From Nitrospira defluvii (lineage in GTDB: Bacteria; Nitrospirota; Nitrospiria; Nitrospirales; Nitrospiraceae), in the NCBI RefSeq assembly GCF_905220995.1, contig NZ_CAJNBJ010000018.1, positions 124,001 to 188,000 of the forward strand: 64,000 bases of DNA, in the 5' to 3' direction. The position numbers were made by a program, and so were the translations under genes. Within the stretch, counting starts at the first letter, position 1. Every line of letters begins with the position of its first letter. The notes below the pieces were generated by a model that saw only the letters and a program-made list of their open reading frames with translations, ran no database searches and had not been told where the DNA came from. Positions 54,191 through 62,506 of this stretch are shown here, piece by piece.

Positions 54191-55024
54191 GAAATGACCG
54201 ACCAGCGTACTCACCGCTTCCTTCAGTTGCTTGCGCTCGACGATCATGTCGATCATGCCATGATCGAGCAGGAATTCAGCCCGTTGAAACTGATCCGGCA
54301 ATTGCTGTTTGATCGTTTGCTCGATCACGCGCGGACCGGCGAAGCCGATCAACGCTTTCGGTTCGGCGATGATGACATCACCCAGCATGGCGATACTCGC
54401 CGTCACCCCGCCGAACGTCGGATCGGCCAGTATCGAGATGAACGGCAACTTGGCTTCGCCCAATTTTGCGACCGCCGCGGACGTTTTCGCCATTTGCATG
54501 AGCGAGAGGATCCCCTCCTGCATACGTGCGCCGCCGGAGGCCGTCACCAGAATCAACGGCATGCGCCCTTCCAAGGCTCGATCGACCGCACGGCAGATTT
54601 TTTCACCGACAACCGACCCCATGCTCCCGCCCATGAACCCGAAATCGAAGACACAGAGCGCCACCTTGCGCCCATTGATCGCCCCCTGGCCGATGACCAT
54701 GGCGTCTTTGCGGCCGGTCTTCTCCTGCTGCGCCTTGATCCGGTCCTTATAGGTCCGCGTGTCTTGGAACTGCAGGGGGTCTTGCGGCTCCAGCTCGGGG
54801 TCCCACTCCTTGAACGTGCCCAGATCGACCAACAAGTTGATGCGTTCGATGACCGAGATGGGAAAATGATAGTCGCACTTCGGGCAGACCTTGTTGTTGC
54901 GGTCTACCTCTTTGCGATACACGATCTCCCGGCAGTGATTACACTTCAGCCACATTCCCTCCGCCACTTTGGAGCGTTTGGGGGGCTCTGCCTCCTCGGT
55001 TTTGCCTTTTTTAAACCACGCCAT
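54188..55024 (-). CDS. accD: Acetyl-CoA carboxylase, carboxyltransferase beta subunit
   Basis: With AccA forms malonyl-CoA from carboxybiotin. 278 residues from ATG 55024 (AGGTGA 6 nt upstream; GTG 55033 is the alternative). N-terminal zinc ribbon [10 protein letters not shown] and [12 protein letters not shown] (two CxxC), then the crotonase-type core [40 protein letters not shown] and [20 protein letters not shown]. Length is normal. The stop is provided by the repeat element. Confidence 0.96.
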   Translation of the reverse strand: MAWFKKGKTEEAEPPKRSKVAEGMWLKCNHCREIVYRKEVDRNNKVCPKCDYHFPISVIERINLLVDLGTFKEWDPELEPQDPLQFQDTRTYKDRIKAQQEKTGRKDAMVIGQGAINGRKVALCVFDFGFMGGSMGSVVGEKICRAVDRALEGRMPLILVTASGGARMQEGILSLMQMAKTSAAVAKLGEAKLPFISILADPTFGGVTASIAMLGDVIIAEPKALIGFAGPRVIEQTIKQQLPDQFQRAEFLLDHGMIDMIVERKQLKEAVSTLVGHF

Positions 55025-55033
55025 CCTGCTCAC

Positions 55034-55822
55034 CTATAGTACAAGGGTTTGGCCCTCTTCAAGCGCGGTCAACCGTTGAATGCCCAGCTGACCGAGCTCC
55101 TGCCGGATCCGTTCGCGAAATCGCGGTTTGAGATGATACGCGAAGACCGGCACTTCCGGCCTCGCCATCTTGGCGAACTCCTCAGCCAGCAGCGCCGGCG
55201 TCAGATGCTTCGCCACTTTCGCCAATTCACTCATCTCGTCGGGAAACGAACTCTCAATAAACGCCGCCTTCAAGCCGGGCACCCCCTTGGCGACCTGCCA
55301 GAGCTCCTCGGTGTGATAGGTATCGCCGCTGTAGAGCACGGTGCGATCTCCGTCGCGGAGCAGAAACCCGACGGTCGGCACCACGTGATTCACGCGAATC
55401 GGCGTCACGCCCAGCCCGCACAACTCGGTCTCCCGTCCGGGGCGCAGTTCACACGACACGAAGACCGGCTTGGCGGGATCGGGCAACCGGAAGAAATCGG
55501 GGTAGACCGCTCCGTTGAAAATGTGTCGGCGCAGTCCATCCAACACTTCGGGAATAGCCGCGATGACCACCGGCTCATCGATTTCTCCGACCAGATTGTC
55601 GGCCAGCGTCGGCAACTCACGAATATGATCAAAATGCAGGTGCGTCAGCAGGACCACCCGAATACGCCGCTGCTCATCGAGGTACAGCCGTGATCCGATC
55701 GTACCGGCATCCACGACCAGCCGATCATTGAGCAGAAAGCCGCAGGTGCCGCATTGCACCGGACCGCGCTCGCCGGCGACGAGCTGACCGGACCCGTGAC
55801 AGCCCAACACCCGGAGATTCAT
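55034..55822 (-). CDS. Metallo-beta-lactamase fold hydrolase (cyclic-nucleotide phosphodiesterase / RNase Z-like)
   Basis: 262 residues. The zinc motif VVLLTHLHFDHIRELPTLAD is intact, with a further metal-site segment LYSGDTYHTEELW and late His in FAYHLKPRFRERIR. The N-terminus MNLRVLGCHGSG and overall order resemble class II 3',5'-cyclic-nucleotide phosphodiesterases and RNase Z homologues. I cannot choose between nucleotide and RNA substrates. 9 nt before accD on the same strand. Confidence 0.8.
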   Translation of the reverse strand: MNLRVLGCHGSGQLVAGERGPVQCGTCGFLLNDRLVVDAGTIGSRLYLDEQRRIRVVLLTHLHFDHIRELPTLADNLVGEIDEPVVIAAIPEVLDGLRRHIFNGAVYPDFFRLPDPAKPVFVSCELRPGRETELCGLGVTPIRVNHVVPTVGFLLRDGDRTVLYSGDTYHTEELWQVAKGVPGLKAAFIESSFPDEMSELAKVAKHLTPALLAEEFAKMARPEVPVFAYHLKPRFRERIRQELGQLGIQRLTALEEGQTLVL

Positions 55823-56032
55823 GGCCGTGGCCTTCCGGCTCGGCAGCCGGATCCCGGCGACTGCTCAGAGGCTGATGGATGGATGCTCCGCACTGCGCGG
55901 CAGAATAGCATACCTCAGACAAAGGCGCACACAGATTTGCACGGTCGAGGAGAGGGCCGTGCGGCTTGCCCAACGAACTCTGCACAGGCCGGAGCTCGAA
56001 TGCGAGGCGCTGTGGAAGACCGTCTGTCGATG

Positions 56033-56740
56033 CTACGACCAGCCGCTCCCGAGGCCGATTCGAACCATCATCAGCACACCCAGCCCGATGCTGGCCACGC
56101 AGGCGAGGCCCTGCACGATCCAATAGGCGCGAGGCCCAACTGTCACGGAATAGATCACCGGCAGACTCAGGACCGCGCCGACCCCGACCATCCCCAAAAT
56201 CGAACCGACGCCGAACACCACGATATACCCGATGCCTTGACCGATCCCGGTCACCGTCGAAAGCACGATCAACATCAGCGCTGCGGAACCAGCCAGTCCG
56301 TGGGCCATGCCGATCAAGAGCGGCCGCAACGACCCCTGATACCAATGTCCATGCACATGATCCACCTGCAGGCGGTGGCTATGCAAATGCACGTGCGCGC
56401 GTCCGTCATGTTCGTGGAGATGCAGGTGCCATTGCTCTCTGTAGATGCGGCGGGCCAACGACAAGCCGAGCACGACCAACATGACGCCGACAGCAAACTC
56501 AAAGACACTGGCCACCGATTCAGGGATCGTGAGGTTCAAGGCCAAGAGGACCGTCCCCACACAGAGCAGCATCACGGTGTGTCCGAGTCCCCAAAACAAT
56601 CCGATGGCGGTGGAGGCTTGCACGGTCGGCCGCTCCGCCAGGACCGTGGAAAGCGCAGCGAGATGGTCCGCATCCAAGGCATGGCGAAGCCCCAGCGCGA
56701 ATCCAAGGCTCAAGATGGTCAGGGTGTGGGGATCAAACAT
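56033..56740 (-). CDS. Nickel/cobalt transporter-like membrane protein (UreH/NicO type)
   Basis: 235 residues, six hydrophobic segments. Helix 1-2 has LGLRHALDADHLAALSTVLA, the HX4DH metal-selective motif of nickel/cobalt transporters. A His-rich cytosolic or periplasmic loop of about 30 residues (105-133) contains at least ten His. A second short motif LLIGMAHGLAGSAALMLIVL is typical of the UreH subgroup. Metal is inferred; no nickel enzyme is encoded nearby. Lies 60 nt after moaA. The gap 55823-56032 between this gene and the hydrolase shows no gene I can support. Confidence 0.82.
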   Translation of the reverse strand: MFDPHTLTILSLGFALGLRHALDADHLAALSTVLAERPTVQASTAIGLFWGLGHTVMLLCVGTVLLALNLTIPESVASVFEFAVGVMLVVLGLSLARRIYREQWHLHLHEHDGRAHVHLHSHRLQVDHVHGHWYQGSLRPLLIGMAHGLAGSAALMLIVLSTVTGIGQGIGYIVVFGVGSILGMVGVGAVLSLPVIYSVTVGPRAYWIVQGLACVASIGLGVLMMVRIGLGSGWS

Positions 56741-56799
56741 CCACGGCTCCGAAGGAGGGTATCGACCGATCCGTCAACGGGAACAGCACGAACCGGTAG

Positions 56800-57864
56800 T
56801 CATCCCCCGCGCGCGTGCATTTCCAGGTGGGGATCTTCACGGAGCCGGTTGATCTCGATGAGGTGCTGTTCACGCCGCCCCACGGCTTCGAGAGCCTTGC
56901 GATCTTCAGCGCCACGATCTGCCCGCCCTTCCCAGGCGGCGGTGATCAAGGTCTTCAGTTCCTCACGGCTGCGCCCCTGACGGAGCGGCGCGCGGAGATC
57001 GAGGCCGTCTTTGGCATACAGGCAGAGATACCACATGCCGTCGGCCGTCAGTCGGCTGCGATCGCAGGAACGGCAGAACGGCGTCGTGGTTGAAGGAATG
57101 ATGCCGAACAGGGTGCCGTCCGGTAACAGGAACCGCTCGGCCGGCGCCACACTGTTTTCCACGACCGGTGTGACCCCGCCATAGTGGCGGCCGATGCGTT
57201 CCAACATTTCCGCCCGCGAGAGCACCTGGCTCATGGACCAATCCGTGGCCCCGCCGACATCCATATATTCAATGAACCGCACCTCGCCGCCCACTGTCTT
57301 GCCGTATTCAAGGAGATCGATCAGTTCATCGTCGTTGTACCCCTTGATGATGACCGTGTCGAATTTCAGCGAGGGAAACCCGGCCTGAATGACGGCCTTG
57401 ATCCCGTCGAAGACCTGATGATGCAGATCCCGCTTGGTCAACGTACGGAACCGGTCCGCCCGCAGCGTATCCAAGCTGATCGTGACACGGTTCAACCCGG
57501 CAAACGACAGGTCGGCGGCCTGGTCCGCCATGAGCACGCCGTTACTGGTGAGGGCGATTTCGGTGATGCGCCGATTCTCGGACAGTTGCCGGACAAACCG
57601 CGGCAGATCACGCCGCAGTAACGGCTCGCCGCCGGTCAGTCGTACTTTGTCGACCCCTAGTTCGGTAAAGACCGCCGTCAGTTCGGCCATCTCCTCAAAC
57701 GTGAGAATGGTGTCGCGCGGCAACCACGCATAGTCATCCTCGGGCATACAATATTTGCACCGAAGATTACAGCGGTCCGTGACGGAGAGCCGCAGGCTGC
57801 GGAGCGGACGCCCCAAGCGGTCGTAAATAGGAGGAATTGGTGTGTCGAGCGTGCTCTGGTCCAT
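56800..57864 (-). CDS. moaA: GTP 3',8-cyclase (molybdenum cofactor)
   Basis: Radical SAM enzyme of the first molybdenum cofactor step. 354 residues. RLSVTDRCNLRCKYCMPEDD carries the CxxxCxxC cluster ligands; LTGGEPLLR follows. The C-terminal second cluster ligands are in PFCRSCDRSRLTADG and YLCLYAK. The protein ends in the Gly-Gly needed for activity (HARGG). Companion genes moaE, moaD and moaC lie just upstream. Confidence 0.96.
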   Translation of the reverse strand: MDQSTLDTPIPPIYDRLGRPLRSLRLSVTDRCNLRCKYCMPEDDYAWLPRDTILTFEEMAELTAVFTELGVDKVRLTGGEPLLRRDLPRFVRQLSENRRITEIALTSNGVLMADQAADLSFAGLNRVTISLDTLRADRFRTLTKRDLHHQVFDGIKAVIQAGFPSLKFDTVIIKGYNDDELIDLLEYGKTVGGEVRFIEYMDVGGATDWSMSQVLSRAEMLERIGRHYGGVTPVVENSVAPAERFLLPDGTLFGIIPSTTTPFCRSCDRSRLTADGMWYLCLYAKDGLDLRAPLRQGRSREELKTLITAAWEGRADRGAEDRKALEAVGRREQHLIEINRLREDPHLEMHARGG

Positions 57865-57913
57865 CGAGACTCGAAGGCGCGGGCCTCTCCTCTCACTGCA
57901 TGCCGTGGGAGGG

Positions 57914-58387
57914 CTACGGGTGCTCCTCGACCCACACCTCTCCTTCGGGGGTGTGCTCGAGTTTCCAAATCGGCGTAATTTGCTTCAGTTCGTCGATGGC
58001 CCACTTACAGGCCTGAAAGGCCTCCGCTCGATGTTCGGCGCCGGCAATGATCAATACAATGTTGTCGCCGATGCCGATCTCGCCGTACCGGTGCAGGATC
58101 AGCAATTCGATCACGCCGAAGTCTTTCAGCGCGCGCTCGCGGATCTCCCGCAGTTTTTTCTGCGCCATCCCCTCGTAATGTTCGAAGGTGATGCCGTCGA
58201 CATCCTTGCCCTTGGACCGGTCCCGGGCCGTTCCGAGGAAGATGGCAATGCCGCCGATGCGCTTAGACCGCGCGCGCACGCGACGGAGTTCCTCGTCGAT
58301 CGAGAAATCCTCTCGCTGCACCCGGACCAACATGGCTTCATCGTCGGTGGCGGGCTGGTCGGCTTTGGTGACCTGTTCAAGACTCAT
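57914..58387 (-). CDS. moaE: Molybdopterin synthase, catalytic subunit
   Basis: 157 residues. IGGIAIFLGTARDRSKGKDV, LEYEH-like TFEHYEGMAQKKLREI, LLILHRYGEIGIGDNIVLII and the catalytic-Lys region CKWAIDELKQITPIWKLEHT are present, all standard MoaE segments. The N-terminus is about 20 residues longer than average. Follows moaD by 12 nt. Confidence 0.95.
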   Translation of the reverse strand: MSLEQVTKADQPATDDEAMLVRVQREDFSIDEELRRVRARSKRIGGIAIFLGTARDRSKGKDVDGITFEHYEGMAQKKLREIRERALKDFGVIELLILHRYGEIGIGDNIVLIIAGAEHRAEAFQACKWAIDELKQITPIWKLEHTPEGEVWVEEHP

Positions 58388-58399
58388 GAGATGCTCCTA

Positions 58400-58660
58400 T
58401 CAATGACCGCCGCCGCCGGCGAAGGGCGGCAACAAGGCGATCTCATCACCGTCCTGCACTTCAAGGTCTTCGTGCGCGATATCCTGATTGATCGACACGA
58501 GCACCTTCTTTTTCTGCAGCAATTCGCCGATCTTCGGGTAGGCCGCGTCGATGACCGCCACCAGGTCCTTCACCCGCCTGCCTTCGGGCAGCGCCAGAGA
58601 AAGTGTACCCTGATTGCCGGCCAACATTTTCGTCATGCCGAAGAGCCGCACCGTCACCAT
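58400..58660 (-). CDS. moaD: Molybdopterin synthase, sulfur-carrier subunit
   Basis: 86-residue ubiquitin-like protein: VRLFGMTKMLAG, then EDLEVQDGDEIALLPPFAGG. MoaD normally ends in Gly-Gly, which becomes the thiocarboxylate. Here the frame reads GGGG followed by His and then TGA, so the diglycine is not C-terminal. Either a protease removes the His or the last residue alters activity. Confidence 0.9.
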   Translation of the reverse strand: MVTVRLFGMTKMLAGNQGTLSLALPEGRRVKDLVAVIDAAYPKIGELLQKKKVLVSINQDIAHEDLEVQDGDEIALLPPFAGGGGH

Positions 58661-58699
58661 CTTACCGCTCCATCATCGCAGGCAACGGACCAACTCTGC

Positions 58700-59200
58700 T
58701 CACACGGGAACCGGGCGCTGATAGGTGCCGGATTTCCCGCCCGATTTCGTCAACAGGCAGATGTCGCCGAAGCTCATGCCCCGGTCCACCGCCTTGCACA
58801 TGTCATAAATCGTTAACGCGGCGACCGAGGCCGCCGTCATCGCTTCCATCTCCACGCCGGTCGGGCCAGTCGTCTTGGCCGTCGCGGTAATAATAATGGA
58901 GCAGCACCCCTGATGGTCCGGCTGGGTGATCTCGTGAAAGGAGATGTCCACGCTGGTCAGCAAAATGGGATGGCACATGGGAATCAAATCCGGAGTCTTC
59001 TTGGCCCCCATGACACCCGCCACCTGGGCGACAGAGAGCACATCGCCCTTGGCGATCTTGCCCTGCTGAATTTTTTCAAGGGTTTCCGGTTGAAGAAAGA
59101 CGATGGCTTGTGCGGTCGCAAGCCGCTCCGTGGAAGCCTTCGCTCCAACATCGACCATCCGCGCCCGCCCCGACTCGTTGAAATGGGTAAACTCGGCCAT
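58700..59200 (-). CDS. moaC: Cyclic pyranopterin monophosphate synthase
   Basis: 166 residues from ATG 59200; starts MAEFTHFNESGRARMVDVGA. Conserved KGDVLSVAQVAGVMGAKKTP, LIPMCHPILLTSVDI and GVEMEAMTAASVAALTIYDM are complete. The upstream frame before 59200 is not coding. First gene of the moa operon, 36 nt from a predicted start point. Confidence 0.96.
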   Translation of the reverse strand: MAEFTHFNESGRARMVDVGAKASTERLATAQAIVFLQPETLEKIQQGKIAKGDVLSVAQVAGVMGAKKTPDLIPMCHPILLTSVDISFHEITQPDHQGCCSIIITATAKTTGPTGVEMEAMTAASVAALTIYDMCKAVDRGMSFGDICLLTKSGGKSGTYQRPVPV

Positions 59201-59242
59201 TCTCTGTGCCAAATCAGTTGGTTGTCGTTCGAAAACCGCCGA

Positions 59243-59272
59243 ATTATAGGAGCCGGTCAAAATGGGAGTCAA
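59243..59272 (-). promoter_or_regulatory. Predicted sigma70 promoter of the moa operon
   Basis: Minus strand TTGACT (59272-59267), 18 nt, perfect TATAAT (59248-59243). The leader is too short for a molybdenum-cofactor riboswitch. Confidence 0.6.
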
Positions 59273-59411
59273 GCCACACGCCCAAGCCACACCCGGCAAC
59301 CATCGACTCACGATCAGTCATCCGCCAACGACACGGCTCCGGTGCAAATGCCGTCCAAGATCGAGTAGAGTGGGACGACACAGATACCTGGATTGAGGGA
59401 GCGCACAACGC

Positions 59412-59723
59412 ATGTCGACATCGAGACGACCGGAACTGGAAAAGGATAATCCCACCGCCCCACAGATCTATGTCGGGCCGAGACGGAAACGGGCCCTGGC
59501 GCGTATGGCCGCCGCCGTCCCTGCACAGGCCTCGACTGGAATTGAAGCGGCACTGGAGGCGTTGGTGGATGCAGCAGAACAGTTTGCGCACAGCCTGCCT
59601 CCGACGCAGGAGACGGACCGCGAACGGCATGCCTTAATGGAGGCCATCTCACAGGCGCAGACGTTTCTATCGCTCGACAGCACGCCGAGTGATCCGGCGC
59701 GACCTGCCGCGAAGCCGCGATAG
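59412..59723 (+). CDS. Hypothetical protein
   Basis: 103 residues, no recognised family. N-terminus is charged (MSTSRRPELEKD), the middle is an alanine-rich helix (GIEAALEALVDAAEQFAHSL) and the end is disordered. Cytosolic by composition. Followed 22 nt later by a strong terminator. Confidence 0.5.
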   Translation: MSTSRRPELEKDNPTAPQIYVGPRRKRALARMAAAVPAQASTGIEAALEALVDAAEQFAHSLPPTQETDRERHALMEAISQAQTFLSLDSTPSDPARPAAKPR

Positions 59724-59745
59724 ACCGGGTGCTCCAGAAAGACCA

Positions 59746-59775
59746 CGGGGGCAGCCACTCATGTGACTGCCCCCG
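59746..59775. terminator. Strong bidirectional terminator
   Basis: A 9-bp GC-rich stem (59746-59754 with 59767-59775), one C/A mismatch, three more pairs and a TCAT loop. It sits between converging genes and is flanked by A/T-richer sequence, so it can serve both. Confidence 0.75.
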
Positions 59776-59812
59776 CATTCCTTGATCTCAGGCCCGCCCC
59801 GCGCGCAGCTTG

Positions 59813-60850
59813 TTAGGCCGCCTGCTGAATCGCGGACAGCAGCCACGTTCCCTTCCCGAACCGCATGAAGGTCCAGACCTCGGTCGTTTTGACCGACCGC
59901 TCGGCATCCCCCTCCACGACGTAACCGGCCTCGCCCGGTTGCTTCGTCAGGGAGACAGAGTAGTCACGGGCAGTCCACGATAGGCTGACGGTGGCGTAGC
60001 GCGTCGCCCCTTCATTCCAGGACTCCAGCACTTCCGCCCGTCCCAACTCCACATCTTCCACACGATTGGCCACACCCTCGCTGGCCTGTTCGGCCAGTCC
60101 GGTGCTGAAATACTCCAGCATTTCCGGCGTCACCAGTCGGCGCAGGCCCGACAGGTCCTGACGACTCCAGGCGGATTGAATATCGGTCAGCGCCTGCTGA
60201 AAGGCCGCCTTGTCCGACGACGTGATCTCCTCGTCTTCCACGGCCGCCGTCCCGAATCCTGCGCGCGACGACTCAGCCAGGAGCGAGCCGCTCGCGGCAC
60301 TGGTTCGAGCCAGCCCGGAAAAATTCGGCGCCGGCGTGCGCCGCGACCGCATATACCACCAGAGCGCGCCGCCACCCATCAGCATCAGCAGCAACAACAT
60401 GCCGTTGGAACCGCCTCCGGCGGCAGCCTGTTCACCTTCAGCCCCTTCAGTTGTGCGCGCACTCGTGTCGGTCGCCCCAAAAATCATGTGCCCCAGCCAG
60501 GTACCCGCGAGACCACCGGCGATCCCGGCGAGCAACGGATTGCGTTGAATCCAGGACGGCTGCGCCGCAGGCGCGGGTCTCGACGTGCTCGAAGCACTCC
60601 CGACCGCGGAAGGTGGAGGAGTAGCGGAAGGCCGCGCCGTCGTCGATTGCTCGATCGGCTTGGCCCCGTTGTCCTGATAGGTCCGCGATCCGCGGCTGCC
60701 CATGCTGCCCGACGAACTGCCGCCGCGCGATCCGCTGGAGAACCCACCCCCCGATCCACCACGCGCCTTCGCAAAGGACAAGGTCGGCACACCGACCAGG
60801 GCACACACCAGACAGGCGGCCATAAGCTTCGTTGTATTCACGCTATGCAT
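59813..60850 (-). CDS. Tim44-like domain membrane protein
   Basis: 345 residues. Signal peptide (LMAACLVCALVGVPTLSFA), then a Gly/Ser-rich low-complexity region (32-60), a proline-rich linker, a hydrophobic stretch with glycine zipper (LLAGIAGGLAGTWLGHMIFG), a membrane helix (GMLLLLMLMGGGALWWYMRS) and a C-terminal Tim44-like domain (about 210-345; AFQQALTDIQSAWSRQDLSG, VTPEMLEYF). Members of this family are found in the bacterial inner membrane; role unknown. Confidence 0.8.
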   Translation of the reverse strand: MHSVNTTKLMAACLVCALVGVPTLSFAKARGGSGGGFSSGSRGGSSSGSMGSRGSRTYQDNGAKPIEQSTTARPSATPPPSAVGSASSTSRPAPAAQPSWIQRNPLLAGIAGGLAGTWLGHMIFGATDTSARTTEGAEGEQAAAGGGSNGMLLLLMLMGGGALWWYMRSRRTPAPNFSGLARTSAASGSLLAESSRAGFGTAAVEDEEITSSDKAAFQQALTDIQSAWSRQDLSGLRRLVTPEMLEYFSTGLAEQASEGVANRVEDVELGRAEVLESWNEGATRYATVSLSWTARDYSVSLTKQPGEAGYVVEGDAERSVKTTEVWTFMRFGKGTWLLSAIQQAA

Positions 60851-61042
60851 CCTTTCTCCTCACGATCGAGTCACTCGACACGTGTCACCATCGTACCAGA
60901 AATGGCCCACCACTTCTGAATCACCGGCCGCCCCGATACGACGAGCACAGGACGGCTTGCGTCATGTACACTAGCCTGACAGCATGGGACACAGTCAAGG
61001 GCATCCGAGCCTGACACGAACTTCGGAGAGAAAGGCATCGCC

Positions 61043-61192
61043 GTGAAACAAGGCTATCGCTTGATCGTCGTTGATAAGGATGGAGTACTGGTGTCGGAAT
61101 TTCAGCTGACCGAACAGGCACTCGCCGCCCCGGACGCGTTCGTGGCGGCGCTCAAGGACTCAATCGAGGCCATTGAAGAAGCGGAGCCGTGA
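61043..61192 (+). CDS. Small hypothetical protein (49 aa)
   Basis: GTG start at 61043, with GGAGAGAAAGG upstream. The product begins VKQGYRLIVVDKDGVLVSEF and ends with an acidic helix (IEAIEEAEP). A short beta-hairpin plus helix could be expected. Not recognised. Stands upstream of the MazEF-type module but separated by 183 nt. Confidence 0.45.
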   Translation: MKQGYRLIVVDKDGVLVSEFQLTEQALAAPDAFVAALKDSIEAIEEAEP

Positions 61193-61306
61193 GGGATGGG
61201 AGCTATCGTCGAAGAGCTCTGAAATCTCAATTGGCAAAGGACGACCTTATGGTCAAATTGATTCTCCAGCTACTTTGTGGTTGCTTTTCCCGTGTAGCGG
61301 TATGAC

Positions 61307-61335
61307 TTGCCGCTTCTTGCATAGTCGATTACAGT
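61307..61335 (+). promoter_or_regulatory. Predicted promoter of the MazEF-type module
   Basis: TTGCCG (61307-61312), 17 nt, TACAGT (61330-61335). The predicted start point is near 61342, at the edge of the palindrome. Confidence 0.45.
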
Positions 61336-61342
61336 GCTCTTC

Positions 61343-61354
61343 GATCGTACGATC
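61343..61354. promoter_or_regulatory. Operator-like palindrome
   Basis: Perfect 12-bp palindrome GATCGTACGATC, directly followed by a second dyad CCGAT-AGC-ATCGG (61354-61366). It lies between the -10 box and the ATG at 61376, where antitoxins of this type bind to repress their own operon. Confidence 0.5.
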
Positions 61355-61375
61355 CGATAGCATCGGGAGGTATCG

Positions 61376-61612
61376 ATGAGCACCATTACCGTGACATTGC
61401 CGGACGACCTGCTCAAGAACAGCGCACGCTATGCCCGGTCGCTTCGCCTATCGAGGGCGGCCTACATCCGGCAATCCCTGGAACGCATGAACTGTGAAAC
61501 TGAACGGCACTTGCGAGCGGATCGTCTCACCCAAGCCTCGCGCAAGGTGCGCGGCGAAAGCCTGCGTGTCAATGCGGAGTTCGACGCCATAGAAACCGAC
61601 CCGCATGCGTAA
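61376..61612 (+). CDS. Ribbon-helix-helix antitoxin (MazE/CopG-like)
   Basis: 78 residues. The N-terminus STITVTLPDDLLKNSARYAR gives the beta strand and first helix of a ribbon-helix-helix DNA-binding domain, followed by LSRAAYIRQSLERM. The acidic C-terminus (EFDAIETDPHA) would wrap the toxin. GGGAGG precedes the ATG. Overlaps the toxin gene by 8 nt. Confidence 0.82.
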   Translation: MSTITVTLPDDLLKNSARYARSLRLSRAAYIRQSLERMNCETERHLRADRLTQASRKVRGESLRVNAEFDAIETDPHA

Positions 61613-61949
61613 GCGGGGCGCGATATGGCTCGCCGACCTGAATCCCCGACGTGGGACGGAGCCCGGAAAGACCAGGTCCGTGCTCATCGTCCAAGCTCAA
61701 GCGTTGATTGACGCCGGGCACCCTTCCACGCTGATTATTCCTCTCACCACTCAACTCATCGATGACGCGGAGCCGCTTCGACTCCGCGTCCAAGCCCAAG
61801 GCAAACTGCGGAAAGATTCGGATCTGCTCTTGGACCAGCTCCGAGCCATCGACAACCAGCGATTGATCGAAGGCCCGCTGACCCGCCTCACGGCCGCTCA
61901 ACTTCGTACCGTCGCCCGCGCCATTGAGGAAGTGTTGGAACTGCACTGA
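61605..61949 (+). CDS. MazF/PemK-type endoribonuclease toxin
   Basis: 114 residues. MRKRGAIWLADLNPRRGTEP matches the MazF start, with KTRSVLIVQAQALIDAGHPS and IIPLTT next, then KDSDLLLDQLRAIDNQRLIE, which carries the second conserved MazF segment, and the last helix AAQLRTVARAIEEVLEL. The Arg and Thr of the RNase site are present. Cuts mRNA at short sites; inhibited by the RHH partner. Confidence 0.88.
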   Translation: MRKRGAIWLADLNPRRGTEPGKTRSVLIVQAQALIDAGHPSTLIIPLTTQLIDDAEPLRLRVQAQGKLRKDSDLLLDQLRAIDNQRLIEGPLTRLTAAQLRTVARAIEEVLELH

Positions 61950-62103
61950 GGGGATGCTCACGTTCCGCCATCAATCGTCCTCTTCACTTCACGTCGCCAT
62001 CGACAGGCATGAAGTGATTGCGGCCGGCACAGTACCATCAACGCCTGCATGGATCAGGCAGTCTGTTATGATGACCGGCACTGTCCGAATCAGGGAGGGC
62101 CGC

Positions 62104-62298
62104 ATGGACTATCCGATCGTCATCGAACCAGATCCCGAGGCAGGAGGATATGTCGTGTCCTGTTCAACCTTAAAAGGATGTGTCTCACAAGGCGAGACCG
62201 AAGCGGAGGCCTTGGAGAATATCAAGGATGCGATCAGCACCTACCTCGCAAGCATCGAAGATCTAACACTCCTCAAGAAATTGAGATCCCCTCTGTAG
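62104..62298 (+). CDS. HicB-like protein without a HicA partner
   Basis: 64 residues from ATG 62104 (GGGAGGG upstream). MDYPIVIEPDPEAGGYVVSC, CVSQGETEAEALENIKDAIS and TYLASIEDL match HicB antitoxin/DUF1902-type folds of the partial RNase H kind. No HicA-like gene lies on either side: the toxin upstream is MazF-type and the region downstream is the CRISPR flank. The C-terminal DNA-binding domain is also missing, so it may be a stand-alone domain. Confidence 0.7.
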   Translation: MDYPIVIEPDPEAGGYVVSCSTLKGCVSQGETEAEALENIKDAISTYLASIEDLTLLKKLRSPL

Positions 62299-62506
62299 AA
62301 GCCCCTCGCTGGCCTTCGGCCGGTTTGGTTGACACCAACCTACGCTGGTCCGGCCGCCTTTAGAACTCCTTGGGTGCAGCATAAGACCATGTGCACGCTA
62401 CTTATCACTAGCGAGGCTGGATGCGACCTCGCTAAGCCATTCCGGAGTAAGCGTTTCGCCTCCCAAAATCCGAGAATGCGGTTCTAAGATCATCAGCCAA
62501 TGTCTC
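62299..62506. other. Flank of the CRISPR array (leader-distal side)
   Basis: No gene seen. Contains a perfect 8-bp hairpin, TAGCGAGG (62409-62416) with CCTCGCTA (62427-62434), and a smaller one around 62328. Not A/T-rich as a type I-E leader would be, which agrees with this being the distal end of the array. Confidence 0.4.

Noticed and set aside
55821-56126. 101-codon plus-strand frame in the gap after the metallo-beta-lactamase gene
   Set aside because: Overlaps the coding end of the transporter gene on the other strand, has no clear ribosome site and no recognisable motif.
59100-59242. Molybdenum-cofactor riboswitch before moaC
   Set aside because: The predicted leader is only about 36 nt, far too short, and no conserved stem is visible.
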